NCBI RefSeq assembly: GCF_025024155.1
Contig: NW_026251750.1
Span: forward strand, 186,001 to 250,000
Origin: Gamsiella multidivaricata
Taxonomy: Eukaryota; Mortierellomycota; Mortierellomycetes; Mortierellales; Mortierellaceae
DNA: 64,000 nucleotides
Direction: 5' to 3'
Positions 14,136 to 26,264 of the stretch are shown piece after piece. The notes under the pieces are model-generated. The model was not told where the DNA came from. It ran no database searches and saw only the letters and a program-made list of their open reading frames with translations. A program made the translations under genes and the position numbers. Position 1 is the stretch's first letter. The number at the start of each line of letters is the position of its first letter.

Positions 14136-15124
14136 AGTATGGTTACGACCTTGTCCGTGGGCGGTTTTTTCTCACTTGTGGAACTTTTCAGCGTCTCGCA
14201 GCATAACAAACAAACTCTGAATATAAAAGAAAAAAGACAAAAAAAAAAGAGTGGTTGTTTTTGAGGTGAAGGCTTTGCGCGTTCTCAATAAAACGTTTAT
14301 TATAATCTGCAGAAAAATATGATCGTTATGGGTGTAATTCTGAAAAGTGCGCTGGATGGTTGTACGAGTGTGTTCTTCTCATATAGTTTTTGTTTGGATA
14401 GTGTTTGGAATGAACAGCTGTTTCTTTCGTTGCACCAAAAAAAACGATATGTGTCTCTGCAGGCGCGTTTTCTTGATGTCATGCACTGGCAAGATTAAAG
14501 CTTAAGCTGACAAGGCTGCCTGGCCGCCAGGCATGGGCAATGGGCTGCAGCTAGACGCTCCTGCTGCAGGCGCGCGTTAATGAGCCCCCAATCAAAAACT
14601 GGGAGTCGACGTTGATTTCTCTGGTCCGTTGAGCCTTTGATCTCTTCCATCCTCACCGGTGTCTTACCCTACCACTTGCATCGGGATCCAGCCCGTTAGC
14701 TATAACCTCCAGCTCGTATGCCGCCATGGAACCTCGTTACAACGAAGGGACACCTCTATCCCGCTAGCCAAGGCATGCCTATGATGAGATGATGCACCCT
14801 CTCTTGGTGTTTGACATGTCTCCCGTTGTTCAAATAAAGGTATGGGCACCGAACATGGATGCTCCACTACGCTCCCTTTTCTATTCTCAGAGTTGTTCTT
14901 GGTGTGCTGGCATGCTTATTGAGCCAATTTTGTATTCCACAATCTTTGGTCACCGCATCCACTTGCTAAACCAGCCGAGCTCGTGTAAGAGATCCTCAGC
15001 GGGCTTTTGGCACAAGCTAATATACCATTCTCCATTCCCAGCATCTTCTCGCATTTTTATTGCGCATGGATCCTGTTTCAGGGCAGCAACATCGAAGCCA
15101 AGGAGCCGCACTGGCTGGATGCTT
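14136..15124. other. Intergenic, 3' flank of ubiquitin-L40
   Basis: Contains the ubiquitin-L40 3' UTR and about 900 bp with no supported gene. The part near 14780-15120 has an open frame on the + strand (14789-15130) without a recognisable domain. It may belong to the degenerate retroelement that follows, but I cannot show that. Confidence 0.4.
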
Positions 15125-16925
15125 TCATGAACTACAAAGACAGCGACATAATATACAATGATTCATTCCGTCTCTAAAGGCTCCCGAAAGAAGAGAGGCA
15201 TAACCACGACATGCATATATTCGCTCGTTTCGATAATGCGTATGGAGGTGCACTACATTTAAAAGATCCTTACGCGCAGCTTGTGCACGATGACAAGGGA
15301 GGCATGTATGAGCATAGTTTATGAACAGTAGCGTTGATACTAGAACGCTTACTGTCTTTGACAGCCGAATGTAAAGAGGTTTGATGGAATTCATCTGCCT
15401 TTAACACACGAGCCATGAAGGATATGCAGTTCACTTTGGATTCATCTTCAGGTCCGTTTGGTAATTGGTAAAGCACAGCACCTATGCCTAGATTTGATGC
15501 ATCTGTGGCGACATAGAACGGTTGTTTGAAATTGGGGAATGATAGTATCGGGACCTCCGTCATTAGTTTTTTGAGTTGATCGAAGCAATGTGGCTCTAGT
15601 CCATCTAGTTTGAAGTTCCTCCTGACGTTCCTCAGTTTGTCTAGAGGAGCAGCCAGTGTGCTGTACAGAGGTATGGTACTCCCGGAAATAATTGAACAAT
15701 GCCAAGATATCTCTATACCATTTTGCTGTTAGTAGGTGGCGCCGATGAGGAGACATTAGCCACCTTCTCTGAGTTGATGCTTCTTCCGTTCTCATTAATA
15801 ACGAGGCCAAGTAAGGCGACTTAAGTGCACATGAAATGGCTCTTTCCTTTGTTGATGATGAGTTTGGCGCGCGTTAGACTGTCAATGGCCAGCTTGATTT
15901 TGCTCAACATGCTCACAATGTCGTCTACATAGACTGATACAAGGTGGTGGTTTCTTAGTAATTGTGATATGCCCCTTTGAAAGATGCTTATCATCGGCCT
16001 CAGTCCAAAGGGAGCACAGGCAAACATGTACTGTTTGTTGTTATGCGTTAATGCCGTGTGCGGCTGACTTTGTTCACCCAGAGGCAGACGATGGTAGGCC
16101 TGGGACAGATCTAGAGTGATGAAGTGTCTGTGGCCTGCTGCTCGGTCCAGCACCTCATTAATTACAGGGATAGGAAAGTCATTTGTATCCACCAATTGCT
16201 TATTCAGCGTGCGAGGATCGAGGCAGGCTCGATACTTCATCGCTACGCCTTCCAGATTACGACGAACTGCAAGTGAGAGAGAGTTGTTATATGGCTTGCC
16301 TTTCAGTGCCTCGATAACAATTCCCGTGAAGATGACTGGGATAAAACAAACCCCTTTTTCTTGAGACGTTAAAAAAAGAGTGGCAGATAGACAAGGTGGT
16401 GTTTATTGATCCGGGGCTCTTCATTAAATAAAAACAGGAGGCTGCCGGGTGTCCGGCTGCGCCTGGTCTAGTGGCAACCTTTCTGGTATAGTGTGCGTAA
16501 TTTGCTTCCATAGGACGATACCCTTTTCTTGCAATGTTAAACCGCCGGCATCCTCTGCAGCGATTAACGAACGTGCGCTTGGTGCATTGCTTCTTCCGTG
16601 TCACTTTCGGGTACGGTTGCTCTTTCCGCCTCTTCACTTTGAAGGGTGTGCATGTAAGCAAGCGTTCTTTGTCGATCTTCGCCATTGGATTGTAGCAGCA
16701 GCTTGATCCTTGACGGGAATGAACGCGACAAGGCGTCAGGCAAGATATCGAGCATACCTGGACGGCAATGGACCGTGAGGATGTAGTTTAGGAAGTGAAT
16801 ATGCCTTGCCAAGATGTCATCAGTGGATGTACGTACAATCAGCGCACGGTGATCCGTGGACAGATCAAAGTTCCTTAAATTGCTGTGTTTGCAAATGAGC
16901 GAATGAGCCATCGTCGCACGCCCTG
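15125..16925 (-). mobile_element. Degenerate, rearranged Ty3/gypsy retroelement relic
   Basis: Three polymerase pieces are read on the minus strand. At about 16350-15821 is a reverse transcriptase core: the RACLDPRTLN stretch, FITLDLSQAYHRLPL, FACAPFGLRP and the YVDDI catalytic box. From about 15810 to 15600 the continuation resembles the RT thumb (a GLVINENG stretch) but is full of stops and frame changes. At about 15563-15270 is the start of RNase H (ATDASNLGIGAVLYQLP). At about 16870-16690 is the end of RNase H (TDHRALIV, then CRPGMLDILPDALSR). That last piece belongs after the 15.3-15.6 kb piece in a normal element but lies upstream of the RT here. I found no LTR pair, protease or integrase. 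A non-functional relic. Confidence 0.8.
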
Positions 16926-17100
16926 AAAAACAGTGGCAACGCACAAGACGCATCGCTTTGGCAGACCTCGTCTCATCCTTGTCCTTTTCTCTCATTCTCT
17001 TTTCTGCCATTGTGCTCTTCACTCTTCTCTTCACTCATGTCCTCCTACATACGCCAACGAACTGCGCCGCCTGATCACTCCATCACCCTTAGTTTCGACC

Positions 17101-19144
17101 ATGCCCGACCTTACTCTCTTCTGTCTCACCGATGGAGAACCCACGTCGAATGCATTTTCCGTCAAGATCCCCTCGACAGAAACCGTGTATAGCCTCAAGA
17201 AGCTCATCAAGGCCGAGAAAACTGTCACTTTTGCTGATGTCGACGCAGACAAGCTTACGCTCTGGCGTGTCTCGGTTCCTGTCGTCGCTGCCAACATCCA
17301 CAATGTGGTCTTCCTGAACGAGATCGATTCCAAGACGGAGCTTGTCCCGACGACTCGCCTCTCCAAGGTCTTCACAGAAGAGCCGCCTGAAGAAGTAATC
17401 CACATCATTGTTCAGCGGCCACGACCAGGTAATGCATCGCGAGTTGCATTGGTGCATGGACTTGCGTGCTGTATCTGTTTTTTTGTGCGAAATACTGATT
17501 CTTGACCTAATATTTTCTTATCGCTTTTCCTGCTCTTCTTGTAATTCAATATACAGACCTTTTATCAGAGCGCGAGTTCGTGCAACATGTTTTGGGACCT
17601 GTCACCGACATAAACCAAAGGGCGCATGGAATAACGACCAACTCGACTCGCACATACTTGTTGACCTCTACGTCAGTTGCCATATGGAATGATTTTTTAG
17701 CCCTGGTGCGCCAAATGCCACTTGAGACTGAGCCAACCTATCCACGTCCAAGATCTCGGTCAGACAGGATGTTTGTAGCCGAGCCAAGTCTCCACGAAAT
17801 CTTCCAATGCGATGTCGGTGCCGTCCAAAGCCTGCCCCCCTTTGCAAACACTTTCTGTTCTGTTAGCCTGCAACATAGTATACCCGACCTGGTATGCTCA
17901 CGCCAGAATGACTTCAACTCGGTATTGTTTCCGATCGAAATGAAAAAGCCATCCTACCTACATTTGGATGTAGGCACCAATTATCGAAGCGCTTATCGGC
18001 CACAAGGATCACGGACACAAGGACCGGCTGGTGCGCTGAAGCAGATATTCGGATACATACGGTTCAACGGGTTTCGATATGGCGTACTGTCTACCTACGA
18101 TCAGACCTGGTTTATCAAGAGAGTCAGGGAGCATGAGGACGACATCTTAGTCTCGCCTACAATCCACTTCGACAGCACAGAGCCAACATTACTTCAATGT
18201 TACTTGTGGTTGATCAGGACGGCAGCCAAGGACGATGAATGGCAGCCTGACAGACCCGATAGCCCTACGGTTAACAGCATGCTCGCAGACGAACAGGCTA
18301 AAGTCAGGGCTGCGAAACGTGATCGTGACTGGAAGCCAGGGCTTGGCGGAAGATTTAAACGAGGAGTGAAGAGGATTTTTACGCGAAGCAGGTAAAGAAC
18401 AAATAGGTTGATGCATTCTGGCTGGATTTTTTTCTTTTTTTTTTTACCATAGATGATTAACCATCCTATCCTATACTATGTGGTATACAGAGCCAGGGAA
18501 CAGTCAGGGGTCACGGAACGAGAGCTTACCGATTTCCCCGTTTTCAAAAACATGAAGCTTATTGCTCAAGGTGAAGAAGGTGTCCGTACGTTCCGGGCGT
18601 CATGGTCAAACGAGGATGTTGTGCTTAAGAAAGCCGACATATATAATCAGCGAGGGGCTGTTCATGAGTTGGAGCATGAGGAAAGGGTTTACCAGGTTCT
18701 GCAGAAGCTGTAAGGGCGTTGGGTACCCAGGTTGAAGATGGCCGGAATAGCATATGGACTGGAGATGATTCTGGTCACGGAGTTTATGGGGACTGACCTC
18801 TGCGATGAACACATGGATTCATCTGATCGAGGCAAGATCCGGGCGGCACTGTCAGCAATCCACAGGCTGGGTGTCCTGCATGGTGATATTCGGCCGCACA
18901 ACATTGTGGTACGGCGCGATGGTGAAGACTCGCAGTTCTTTTTCATCGACTTTGGACGCTCGGAATTCACAAGAGTGAAAGGATTTCTGAAGCACGAGGC
19001 GGAAGAGTTGGAGTCGCTGCTTGATACAATGCCTTGGCCAGAAGGTAAGTAGCCATAGTTCATGATACATGTCAAGTCAAATTCTACTAACCTTGTTCTC
19101 GTACAGCGTTGCGTCCCGAGATAGGAGAAAAACCATCGCTTTGA
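17101..19144 (+). pseudogene. Crinkler-type effector: Ubl header, REase-like domain, kinase-like domain (one in-frame stop)
   Basis: Exons 17101-17428, 17557-18391, 18491-19044 and 19107-19144 total 1755 nt, in one consistent frame except for a TAA at 18711-18713 (codon 462). Residues 1-105 resemble the ubiquitin-like header of Crinkler (CRN) proteins (short start MPDLTLFC, then TVYSLKKLIKAE). About 110-390 looks like a PD-(D/E)xK nuclease fold: Asp220 in IPDLV, then Glu237-x-Lys239 in FPIEMKKP. About 410-575 is kinase-like, with HGDIRPHNIV (Asp520) and FFIDFGRS (Asp541) and no clear glycine loop. In the CRN family the C-terminal enzymatic domains are thought to act in nuclei of targets or rivals. 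Any role here is inference. The stop falls inside the kinase-like lobe, ahead of its catalytic loop, so the product is a truncated Ubl-nuclease protein unless the stop is bypassed. The gene sits right beside a gypsy relic. Confidence 0.75.
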
Positions 19145-21761
19145 GCCAAGACGCCACCCTCCACCCAAGAGATGGAATTTGCTGTCATGCTAATGGGGAT
19201 ATTTGCTCAAGACTATTCAGCTGCTGGCCTAACTCAAGGGGGAACTGTTCGAATGCCGATTCTTTTCCTCCACTCTACAAAGCATCAAAGCAATCAATTG
19301 CTCGTTCTCTTGTTGGAAACAAGAATGAAATTGCAACGAAATGCACAGAAATAAATCGACATACTGCTATTCACTGTTGAAACGAATACTGACATGATGT
19401 GTATCCCCTAAATGTCGCTCCAAATTGAAAAAAAAAGATAGCTGACAATTTCTGTAATTTTCACCATCTATCCGCCATAAAGGTTTATATCGTTCCTGAA
19501 GCCACGAACGAGCCGAACTATCTTTTTTTTTTTTTTTTTTGACACAAGGTCCAGGAAGTGCAACCATGTCCAGCGGCATAGCCCCGTAGGCCTTTCCGCC
19601 TCGGTGTATGTGCCACTAACACTCTATTCCAGATCAGCAAAAGGGTATACTCGACATCATAGCAAAGGGTATTTTGGGCACCGCCTTACTATTCCGGCCC
19701 TCTAGCTGCAAGCGGGTCATGGGCGCCCTCATGTTTTATATGACCATTGTATTTGACAGGACTTGCGCATGCCATGGTTGTGCAAGTGGTGTGTTGATCC
19801 TACTGAAGCCGCTACTAACCCTACTAATCCTACACCTTTCTTCTTCGCGGACACTCGCAGACATTTCTACTGACGCGTTTTTTTTGCCGCCGCTTACGGA
19901 ACACCACCAAGGTAGACAGGTGGACAGGTGTCAGTAGAATTAGTAGAGGATTCGGTAGGATTAGTGGTAGAATTAGCAGAATGGTTCTTGCCTGGTAGGG
20001 CAGTAAATAAAGTAAGTAGACATAGTAGATTGAGTAGTTTACATGTGCGTTGATTTATTTGTAAGTCCCTTGCATGCCTCCGTTTGCGAGTACCTTTCCA
20101 TCAATTATCTCAGTGACCATGATCATTGCAACCTCGAATGCCAATTCCTTCTCATAGCCAGAGAGCTCCAAGGGTTGCAATCCCTGTTTGATCTTGAAGT
20201 AAGTGACTCTGAAGTTCCTGTCAACCAATCCTTGCAGAAAGAAGACCAGATGATCGGGACGCTCGTCGCGTCCCTTTCCTAAATATTGCTTCTTCAGCGC
20301 GCAAAAAAAAGTTCTTTTTTCCTCATGGCTTCGCGCTCGTACATTCGATTGCTCCTGGACCTCAGAAGACTATACCCCGGTATTACGTTCACCACTATGC
20401 AAGCCTCGAGAACGATTTTATGTCTCTATGGATTTCTATGAAATCCTAAAGTCTCCGTGAGTTTTTTTTTTTTTTTTGGCATATAAGAACCTCAACCTCA
20501 ATAGCTCCGCTCTTTGTACTTTACATCCTCAACCGCCGATTGAACATTACTACAACATTGGATTCCCCCTCATATTCACTCTCTACAGCTTTGTGCCTTA
20601 ACGTGAAGTCCCTGCCGGAATCAACCAAAGCGAAAGCTCTTGCCTTCCTCAAATAAGGAAAAATTGTCTCTTAAGCCCTTCGTATATCGGTCGGAATGGT
20701 ATCTAAGGCCAGGGGACTTTACAAATACTATATTTTCATCAAGAAAAGATGCAGGCCTTGAAAGGTCTCCAAGGCCACTATGACTCTTTAGCCCGGAAAA
20801 TGCCTGGCAGAAAATTTTTAACTCCACATGATGGTCAGGAACTTGTTCTTTCGACACAAGGTGTTCACGTCCATGTGCAGACCATCCGGAACTACCTTAG
20901 ATAAGGTGGATTAAAAGGATGCGCCAAGCCTAAGAAGCCTGATCTGAGGACGATCAAAGCAAGGATCGGTCCAAGTTCGCTCGCGACCATTTACATTGGA
21001 CTGCTGAGCAATGGCGTGACACTGAAGACTGGCTGCACTTGAAAAATGGTTTCAATGAGGTCGCTGTATTCTATCATTTCTTTCTTCACCTGGATAAACA
21101 CCAGAGCATTGAGACCCCCAAAGATAGGAAGCACAGTGCTACGGCTATAGCATTCGGCTAGGGAGTATTGAGTGTTAAGATGATAGAATGTTGAACAAAA
21201 AGGTAAATTGCAAAAAACGTAACTTTTTTCAAAGTACTGTACAAGTCTAGGATTCGACAAGGCGTGGAGACACTTGGTCGTTCGACTTATCCTATTCACG
21301 CATTATTTATTCAGTAACACTATACTTAAGATTAGTTCACTACTTAAGATCTATTGTCTGTTGTTCTCTAATAAACTTAATAGAGTGGGTTTGGTACTCG
21401 GGAAGCCGCTTTTTTTTAGGCCGCTTGTTCGAAGTGCAAACTGAAAGAAAGATTTTCTAGGAGAATGTATGCACTACATGTCTCTGCAAGAACTAGGGAT
21501 ACCCCCACTGGAGAAGAGAGTCGTGGACTTGACTACGCACGAAGTTGAATTAACCACGCTTCCAAGAAAAGGTAGACCTTTTCATTCTGCTTATCGTGTA
21601 TGATGCGCGCAGTCAACCGTTATATATCAGATACCAGTTATCGCCCCCAGTGAGCGGAAATAAAGATTTCTACGTCACAATGGGCGAGGGGGGGGGGGGG
21701 GGAAAAACGAACTTGATCAGATTCAGAATCAGCCCACATTTATACAAAAGACAATACCGCC
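19145..21761. other. Repeat-poor intergenic with protein relics
   Basis: 2.6 kb between the Crinkler-type gene and CCDC12. 19521-19540 and 20463-20476 are T tracts. 19790-20000 has CTACTAATCC-like direct and inverted motifs. 21688-21702 is a run of 15 G. Two minus-strand open frames (20857-20621 and 21299-20991) have protein-like composition but no domain I recognise and do not share a frame. The best relic is entered separately at 20055-20340. Confidence 0.4.
20055..20340 (-). pseudogene. Orphan C-terminal ORF relic, unknown family
   Basis: An uninterrupted minus-strand frame of about 95 codons without its own start, ending at a TAA at 20055-20057. It includes the stretches DHLVFFLQGLVDRNF, YFKIKQGLQPLEL and FEVAMIMVTEIIDGK. 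The composition (alternating hydrophobic and charged residues, no repeats) is that of a real globular C terminus. I do not recognise the family. It could be the end of a transposon protein or of a second effector gene. Confidence 0.35.
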
Positions 21762-22881
21762 ATGGATGACGAGAGCAAGAAGAGAAAGGAGAGACTGGAG
21801 CAGCTTAAGAAGAGAAAACTCGAGTCGACAAGCAATGGAAACAAGGATGTCAGGTAACGCAAGTGCAATCAGGACCTTACTTGCCGACTTATGTTCTCTA
21901 GTATCTGTGGACGAAAAGGACTATCAGGACCCGCATTTGGAATAGTGGAGGGCTAATGCTACAGCACAAAAAGGCAACTGATACAGCTCGAAGGCGACTC
22001 GCGCAGCAATGGATTATCAAAGAACAATACAGCATATCAATGACACTACATAAGTCAAGAACCTACTATCCTGCATTCGAACTATTCAGGAACTAATTCG
22101 CTTGCCATCGCTGCGACACAAGTGGAGGATGCCCAGCACCTACGATATGACATCTTTCAACACTCACTGTGTCGCTCTTCGGTATTCTCTAGACTACGAG
22201 CGAGCGACACAAAAGAGCTAGGGGCAATTGGCGGCGGGAAAATCCATCATCTATCGACTATCTCTTACATGGCGTCTCAGTATCCTCTAGACAACAAGCG
22301 AACGATTCAGAGGAGCAGGGATCAATTATCTACAGCACTACCGATTTCTTTATCTCTGCATGACGCTTCGATCTTACTAAACCCCTCTCCTTTCCTATTC
22401 TCTTGTATCGTCTACTACCTTATCCATAGTCTGTCATTTCGCAACTACACGCCGCTCAACGGTGAACTGAAAGCTGATGATTCGAATATTACCACCACTG
22501 CCGATATCGGCGACACCGTCGAGAAGAAGATGGAGGGTGTTGTCGAAAGAGTTATTCAAGAAGAGGAAGAAAAGCGAGCCAAGGATGTCGTACGTATCGC
22601 GTTTTCATCTCATGGAACGGATCGTTATCTACATGTGCCTTCCCATATTTCTCTACGGGACGAGAACGAAATGACCCGATATTAATGAACCCTTCCTGTT
22701 ATTTTTCTTGTTTGTTGCTGCTCTTATGCTCTAGGACATTTTCACGCTGGCGCCTAAGAAACCAAACTGGGATTTGAAGCGCGATGTCGAGCCCAAGTTA
22801 CTCAAGCTCGAAAAGAAGACCCGTGCCGCCATTATTGAACTTATCCGACGAGAGAGACCTCACGACCTCAGCATGGCGTAG
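21762..22881 (+). CDS. CWF18: Pre-mRNA splicing factor CCDC12/Cwf18
   Basis: Small spliceosome (Prp19/Cdc5-associated) protein. Exons 21762-21853, 22430-22589 and 22735-22881 sum to 399 nt (132 aa). The N terminus is a charged helix (KKRKERLEQLKKRK). The middle has the SFRNYTPLN motif and a Glu-rich coiled coil. The C terminus carries the family signature LAPKKPNWDLKRDVEPKL, then a helix ending ELIRRERPHDLS. It is shorter than the human protein (about 166 aa) but complete across the conserved domain. The first intron is 576 nt, long for this window, and contains imperfect internal duplications around 22140-22330 (ATTCTCTAGACTACGAGCGA and related copies). Confidence 0.92.
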
Positions 22882-23338
22882 CGTCATAATTCGAAGGATT
22901 TTTTTCTATCTCCGCATCATTGTACTATATTCAACAACACCATCGTCAACGATAATAAAGAAAAACGAGAAAAATACGATATTATACAGCTTTTTAATGA
23001 ATATATATATATATATATGTAATATATGTAGATATCTAGAGCGAAATGGAAGCGCGATGAGGAAAAGGGAAGAGAGAACGAGGACAAAAGAAACAAACGG
23101 ATAGAGGAATAAATCGGCTACACCTCGAAACGCGTGTGTGCTGAAGTCCCTCATGCTGTGCTTGAGATATGCCAGATTGTTAGAGGTGGTCGGCGGAGGA
23201 ACTATGCATAATATTTCTGATGTTTGTTGTTGTTATTGTTATTGCTGATGTAGTTGTTTGAATGTCGATATTGTTGAAATAAATACATGAAAGAAAAGAC
23301 CAAGTCAAAGTGTAGCGAAACGATCGAACGAGCGCGCC
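22882..23338. other. Tail-to-tail intergenic CCDC12 / PPAT
   Basis: About 460 bp holding the 3' UTRs of two convergent genes. It is AT-rich with an (AT)n stretch near 23000. No gene seen. Confidence 0.6.
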
Positions 23339-25723
23339 TTATTTGAGCTGCAGGTTGAAGTTGTACAGTCCCAGGGTCTCTGGACTCTGCGTGTTCTCAA
23401 ACGTGGCCTTCTTTCCATCCGCCCGCAGATCCTCAAGATGCTGCAAGTATGCCTCATCAACCTTGCCCGTAATATACTTGCCATCAAATACCGACGCATC
23501 CCACGAGGTAATGCTTGGGTTGAATTTTTGGCACGATACCACCAATCCCTCCAGGTTCTGGAAGATCACCTTATCCGCACCCAGGGCCTCAGCAATCTCA
23601 TCCTCGTCCTTGTTGAACGCAATTAGCTCCTTGGGAGAGGGCATATCAATGCCATAGACATTCGGGTATCGGATAGCAGGTGCGCATGACGCCAGGTACA
23701 CCTTCTTCGCACCGGCATCGCGGGCCATCTGCACAATCTCCTTCGACGTTGTGCCACGGACGATCGAGTCATCCACAATCAACACGTTCTTGCCAGCAAA
23801 TTCGAGCGACATCGCATTGAATTTGCGACGAACTGTCTTCTTGCGCATCGCCTGTCCAGGCATGATGAACGTGCGTCCGATGTATCTGTTCTTGATAAAG
23901 CCCTCACGGTAGGTGATGTCCAGCTTGTAGGCCGTCTGCAGAGCTGCCACACGGCTGGTATCGGGGACCTATGTACGAAAGAAATACAAACAAAAACTTG
24001 TCAGTCGCACATAATGTGACATCCAAGGACAATTGTATCATCATTCAAACAGAGGACCGATAAACTTACTGGAATAATAACATCCACATCGTGATTGGGT
24101 CCCAATTTCTTCAAGACCTGATCCGCCAGAGCCTCGCCCATAGCCAAGCGGCATTTGTAGACGGAGATCCCATCAATGATTGAATCCGGGCGAGAAAAGT
24201 AGACGTACTCAAAAATACAGGGTGAAAAGTTGGCCTCAGGAACCAGCTCACGCCTTGTCACCACACCGTTCTTGTTGACAATCACCGCCTCGCCGGGCCT
24301 AAGGTCCTCGAAATCGTGGAAGCTACATCCATCGCACACAACACTCTCCGACGCGAACATGTAGTCCGTGCCCTTGGGAGATGCGCGCTTGGCGAAACCA
24401 ATTGGACGAATACCATGGGGGTCACGGAAACCAATGATTCCGAATCCTACAGCGGAAAAGTCGAGTACCAAGAATTAGTCAGTATTCCATCGTACCATAA
24501 AGGGAATAAAATATAAATCCATTGCGGATTTCCACGACCGTCTTACCAGCAATCATGGCAACGCAGGCGTATCCACCATGACAGACATCAAAGATACCCT
24601 TGATCGCGCTAAAGATATCCTCTTCGTTGATACGAAACTTGCCAATCTTCTGTAGGTTGTTCGCAAAGATATTGAGAAGCAACTCCGAGTCGGACTCTGT
24701 GTTAATGTGGCGATGGGCATCCTGGTCGAGGAATGTGCGCAGCTCGTCGGCATTGACCAAATTTCCGTTCTATTGTGAAAAAAAGATGCCAAGGAAGACG
24801 CCATCGGAGATTGTGGTTAGCTGAGCGGCGCCTGATATTAAGGTTAGTTTCTCATCAGAACATTAACTGGACACTCTGTTGTTCAGGACATACGTGGGCA
24901 AAGACGATTCCATAGGGGCTGTTGACGTAGAAGGGCTGCGCTTCCGACATCGAGGACGATCCAGCGGTAGGATAACGGACTGTTCACAGCAAGAAAAACA
25001 TTAGTCATGGTCAACATAGAAAAGAAAGGAGAAAGATCTGTTTAGTACGGATAACAAAAACAAATAAAATTAAAAATTAAACGGATTGAGTTCCATCGCT
25101 GCCTGCCCGCATCTTTCGTTCCAACCTCAGCTCTCATTCGACGAGCTGGGGCTGAAAAAAATATGTAAAAAGAGCGGGGTCTTAGTAGAGAGTGTACAAA
25201 AGAAGAAAGTGACAAAATGTGGGGAGCACTTTCCCTGCCAGAAACGCCATTGACAGAGGAAGAAAAAAGATAGTCTCAGGTCCGATCCCACGATCTCACG
25301 GGGGATAAAGAATGCAAACGCGGGGAAGCAAAACAAAGAGGAATGATAATCCATCATAGCTAGTATGCATAAAAGAAAAACTCGCACATACCATGACCAA
25401 CACCCATGCTGCCCACAAGCTGCTCCAGCTTGGGCTGATCAAACACATCACGAACCATGCCGTTGCCCTTGATCTGGTACAGGCGGCCCTTGTTTCCGCA
25501 GGTGACAATACCGGCCGCATCCTGTCATCAATTGTCCAGTAAGAAAAGAAAGGTGTCAGACCTAGTTGCCAATGGCCAATTGAGGAACCAAATATGCATT
25601 TTCAAACAAAAATAAGGATGAACTTGCCTGGCCACGATGTTGGAGCATGCCGAGGCCCTCATGCAACTCAGGGCTGGCCATCAAGTTGTGATCGGCCAAG
25701 AGCAAAGCAGTGATTCCACACAT
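23339..25723 (-). CDS. ADE4: Amidophosphoribosyltransferase, first step of purine synthesis
   Basis: Converts PRPP and glutamine to 5-phosphoribosylamine in the cytosol. Exons 25723-25628, 25521-25392, 24979-24894, 24769-24547, 24446-24070 and 23968-23339 sum to 1542 nt (513 aa). The start is fixed by MCGITALLL, because Cys2 must become the N-terminal nucleophile of the class II glutamine amidotransferase domain. [22 protein letters not shown] and [12 protein letters not shown] follow in order. The PRPP-binding loop [13 protein letters not shown] lies at residues 366-378. The first intron has a GC donor (CAG|GCAAGT); the others are GT-AG. Conserved residues are intact. It ends tail-to-tail with CCDC12. 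Confidence 0.96.
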
Positions 25724-26264
25724 GTCGTTACTGCGAAGGTGTGCGAGGAAATGGGTAAGGTCAAAAGGAAAAGCTAAGCGGGAGAGGGTAAGGGCGTCGT
25801 TGTCAGGGACAGACAAAGGTCGGAGGAGAGACGGATGGAGTGGTGAAGGGGACGGGTTGTTGGAGGAGGAAGAGTGAGTAGAGCAAGAAAGAAGCTGATC
25901 AGGACAAAAAGAAGGAAAAAAAAATCTTTTGTGCTCCTCGATCCTTTACCCCACCAACTTCCTTTTTGGGATGTTTACAAACTCCTGAGCAAAGGCCGTG
26001 TACGTGCTGCACGTACACTGCTGCACTTCGTGTAGCGTCTTGTCGTCTGGACCCCCGAACAGAACCAAATGTCCTTGAAGGACCCATTGAAGGTCATCGA
26101 GGATCTCAGATTGACATTGCAGACCACTGTTACCAGCTTTTAAGTTGTTTACGTGCCTCGCGCGCTTTTGTTTTTTAATATGAACATGGCTCAGCACAGC
26201 TATCTAAAGACAAAACAAATATGCACCTGCATCTCTTTTCCCACTACTTCGATCAGATTCTCAT
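25724..26264. other. Intergenic: PPAT promoter and CCT theta 3' end
   Basis: 540 bp between two genes in the same orientation. An AAAGGAAAA-rich part lies near 25900. No gene seen; short frames here lack any domain. Confidence 0.6.
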
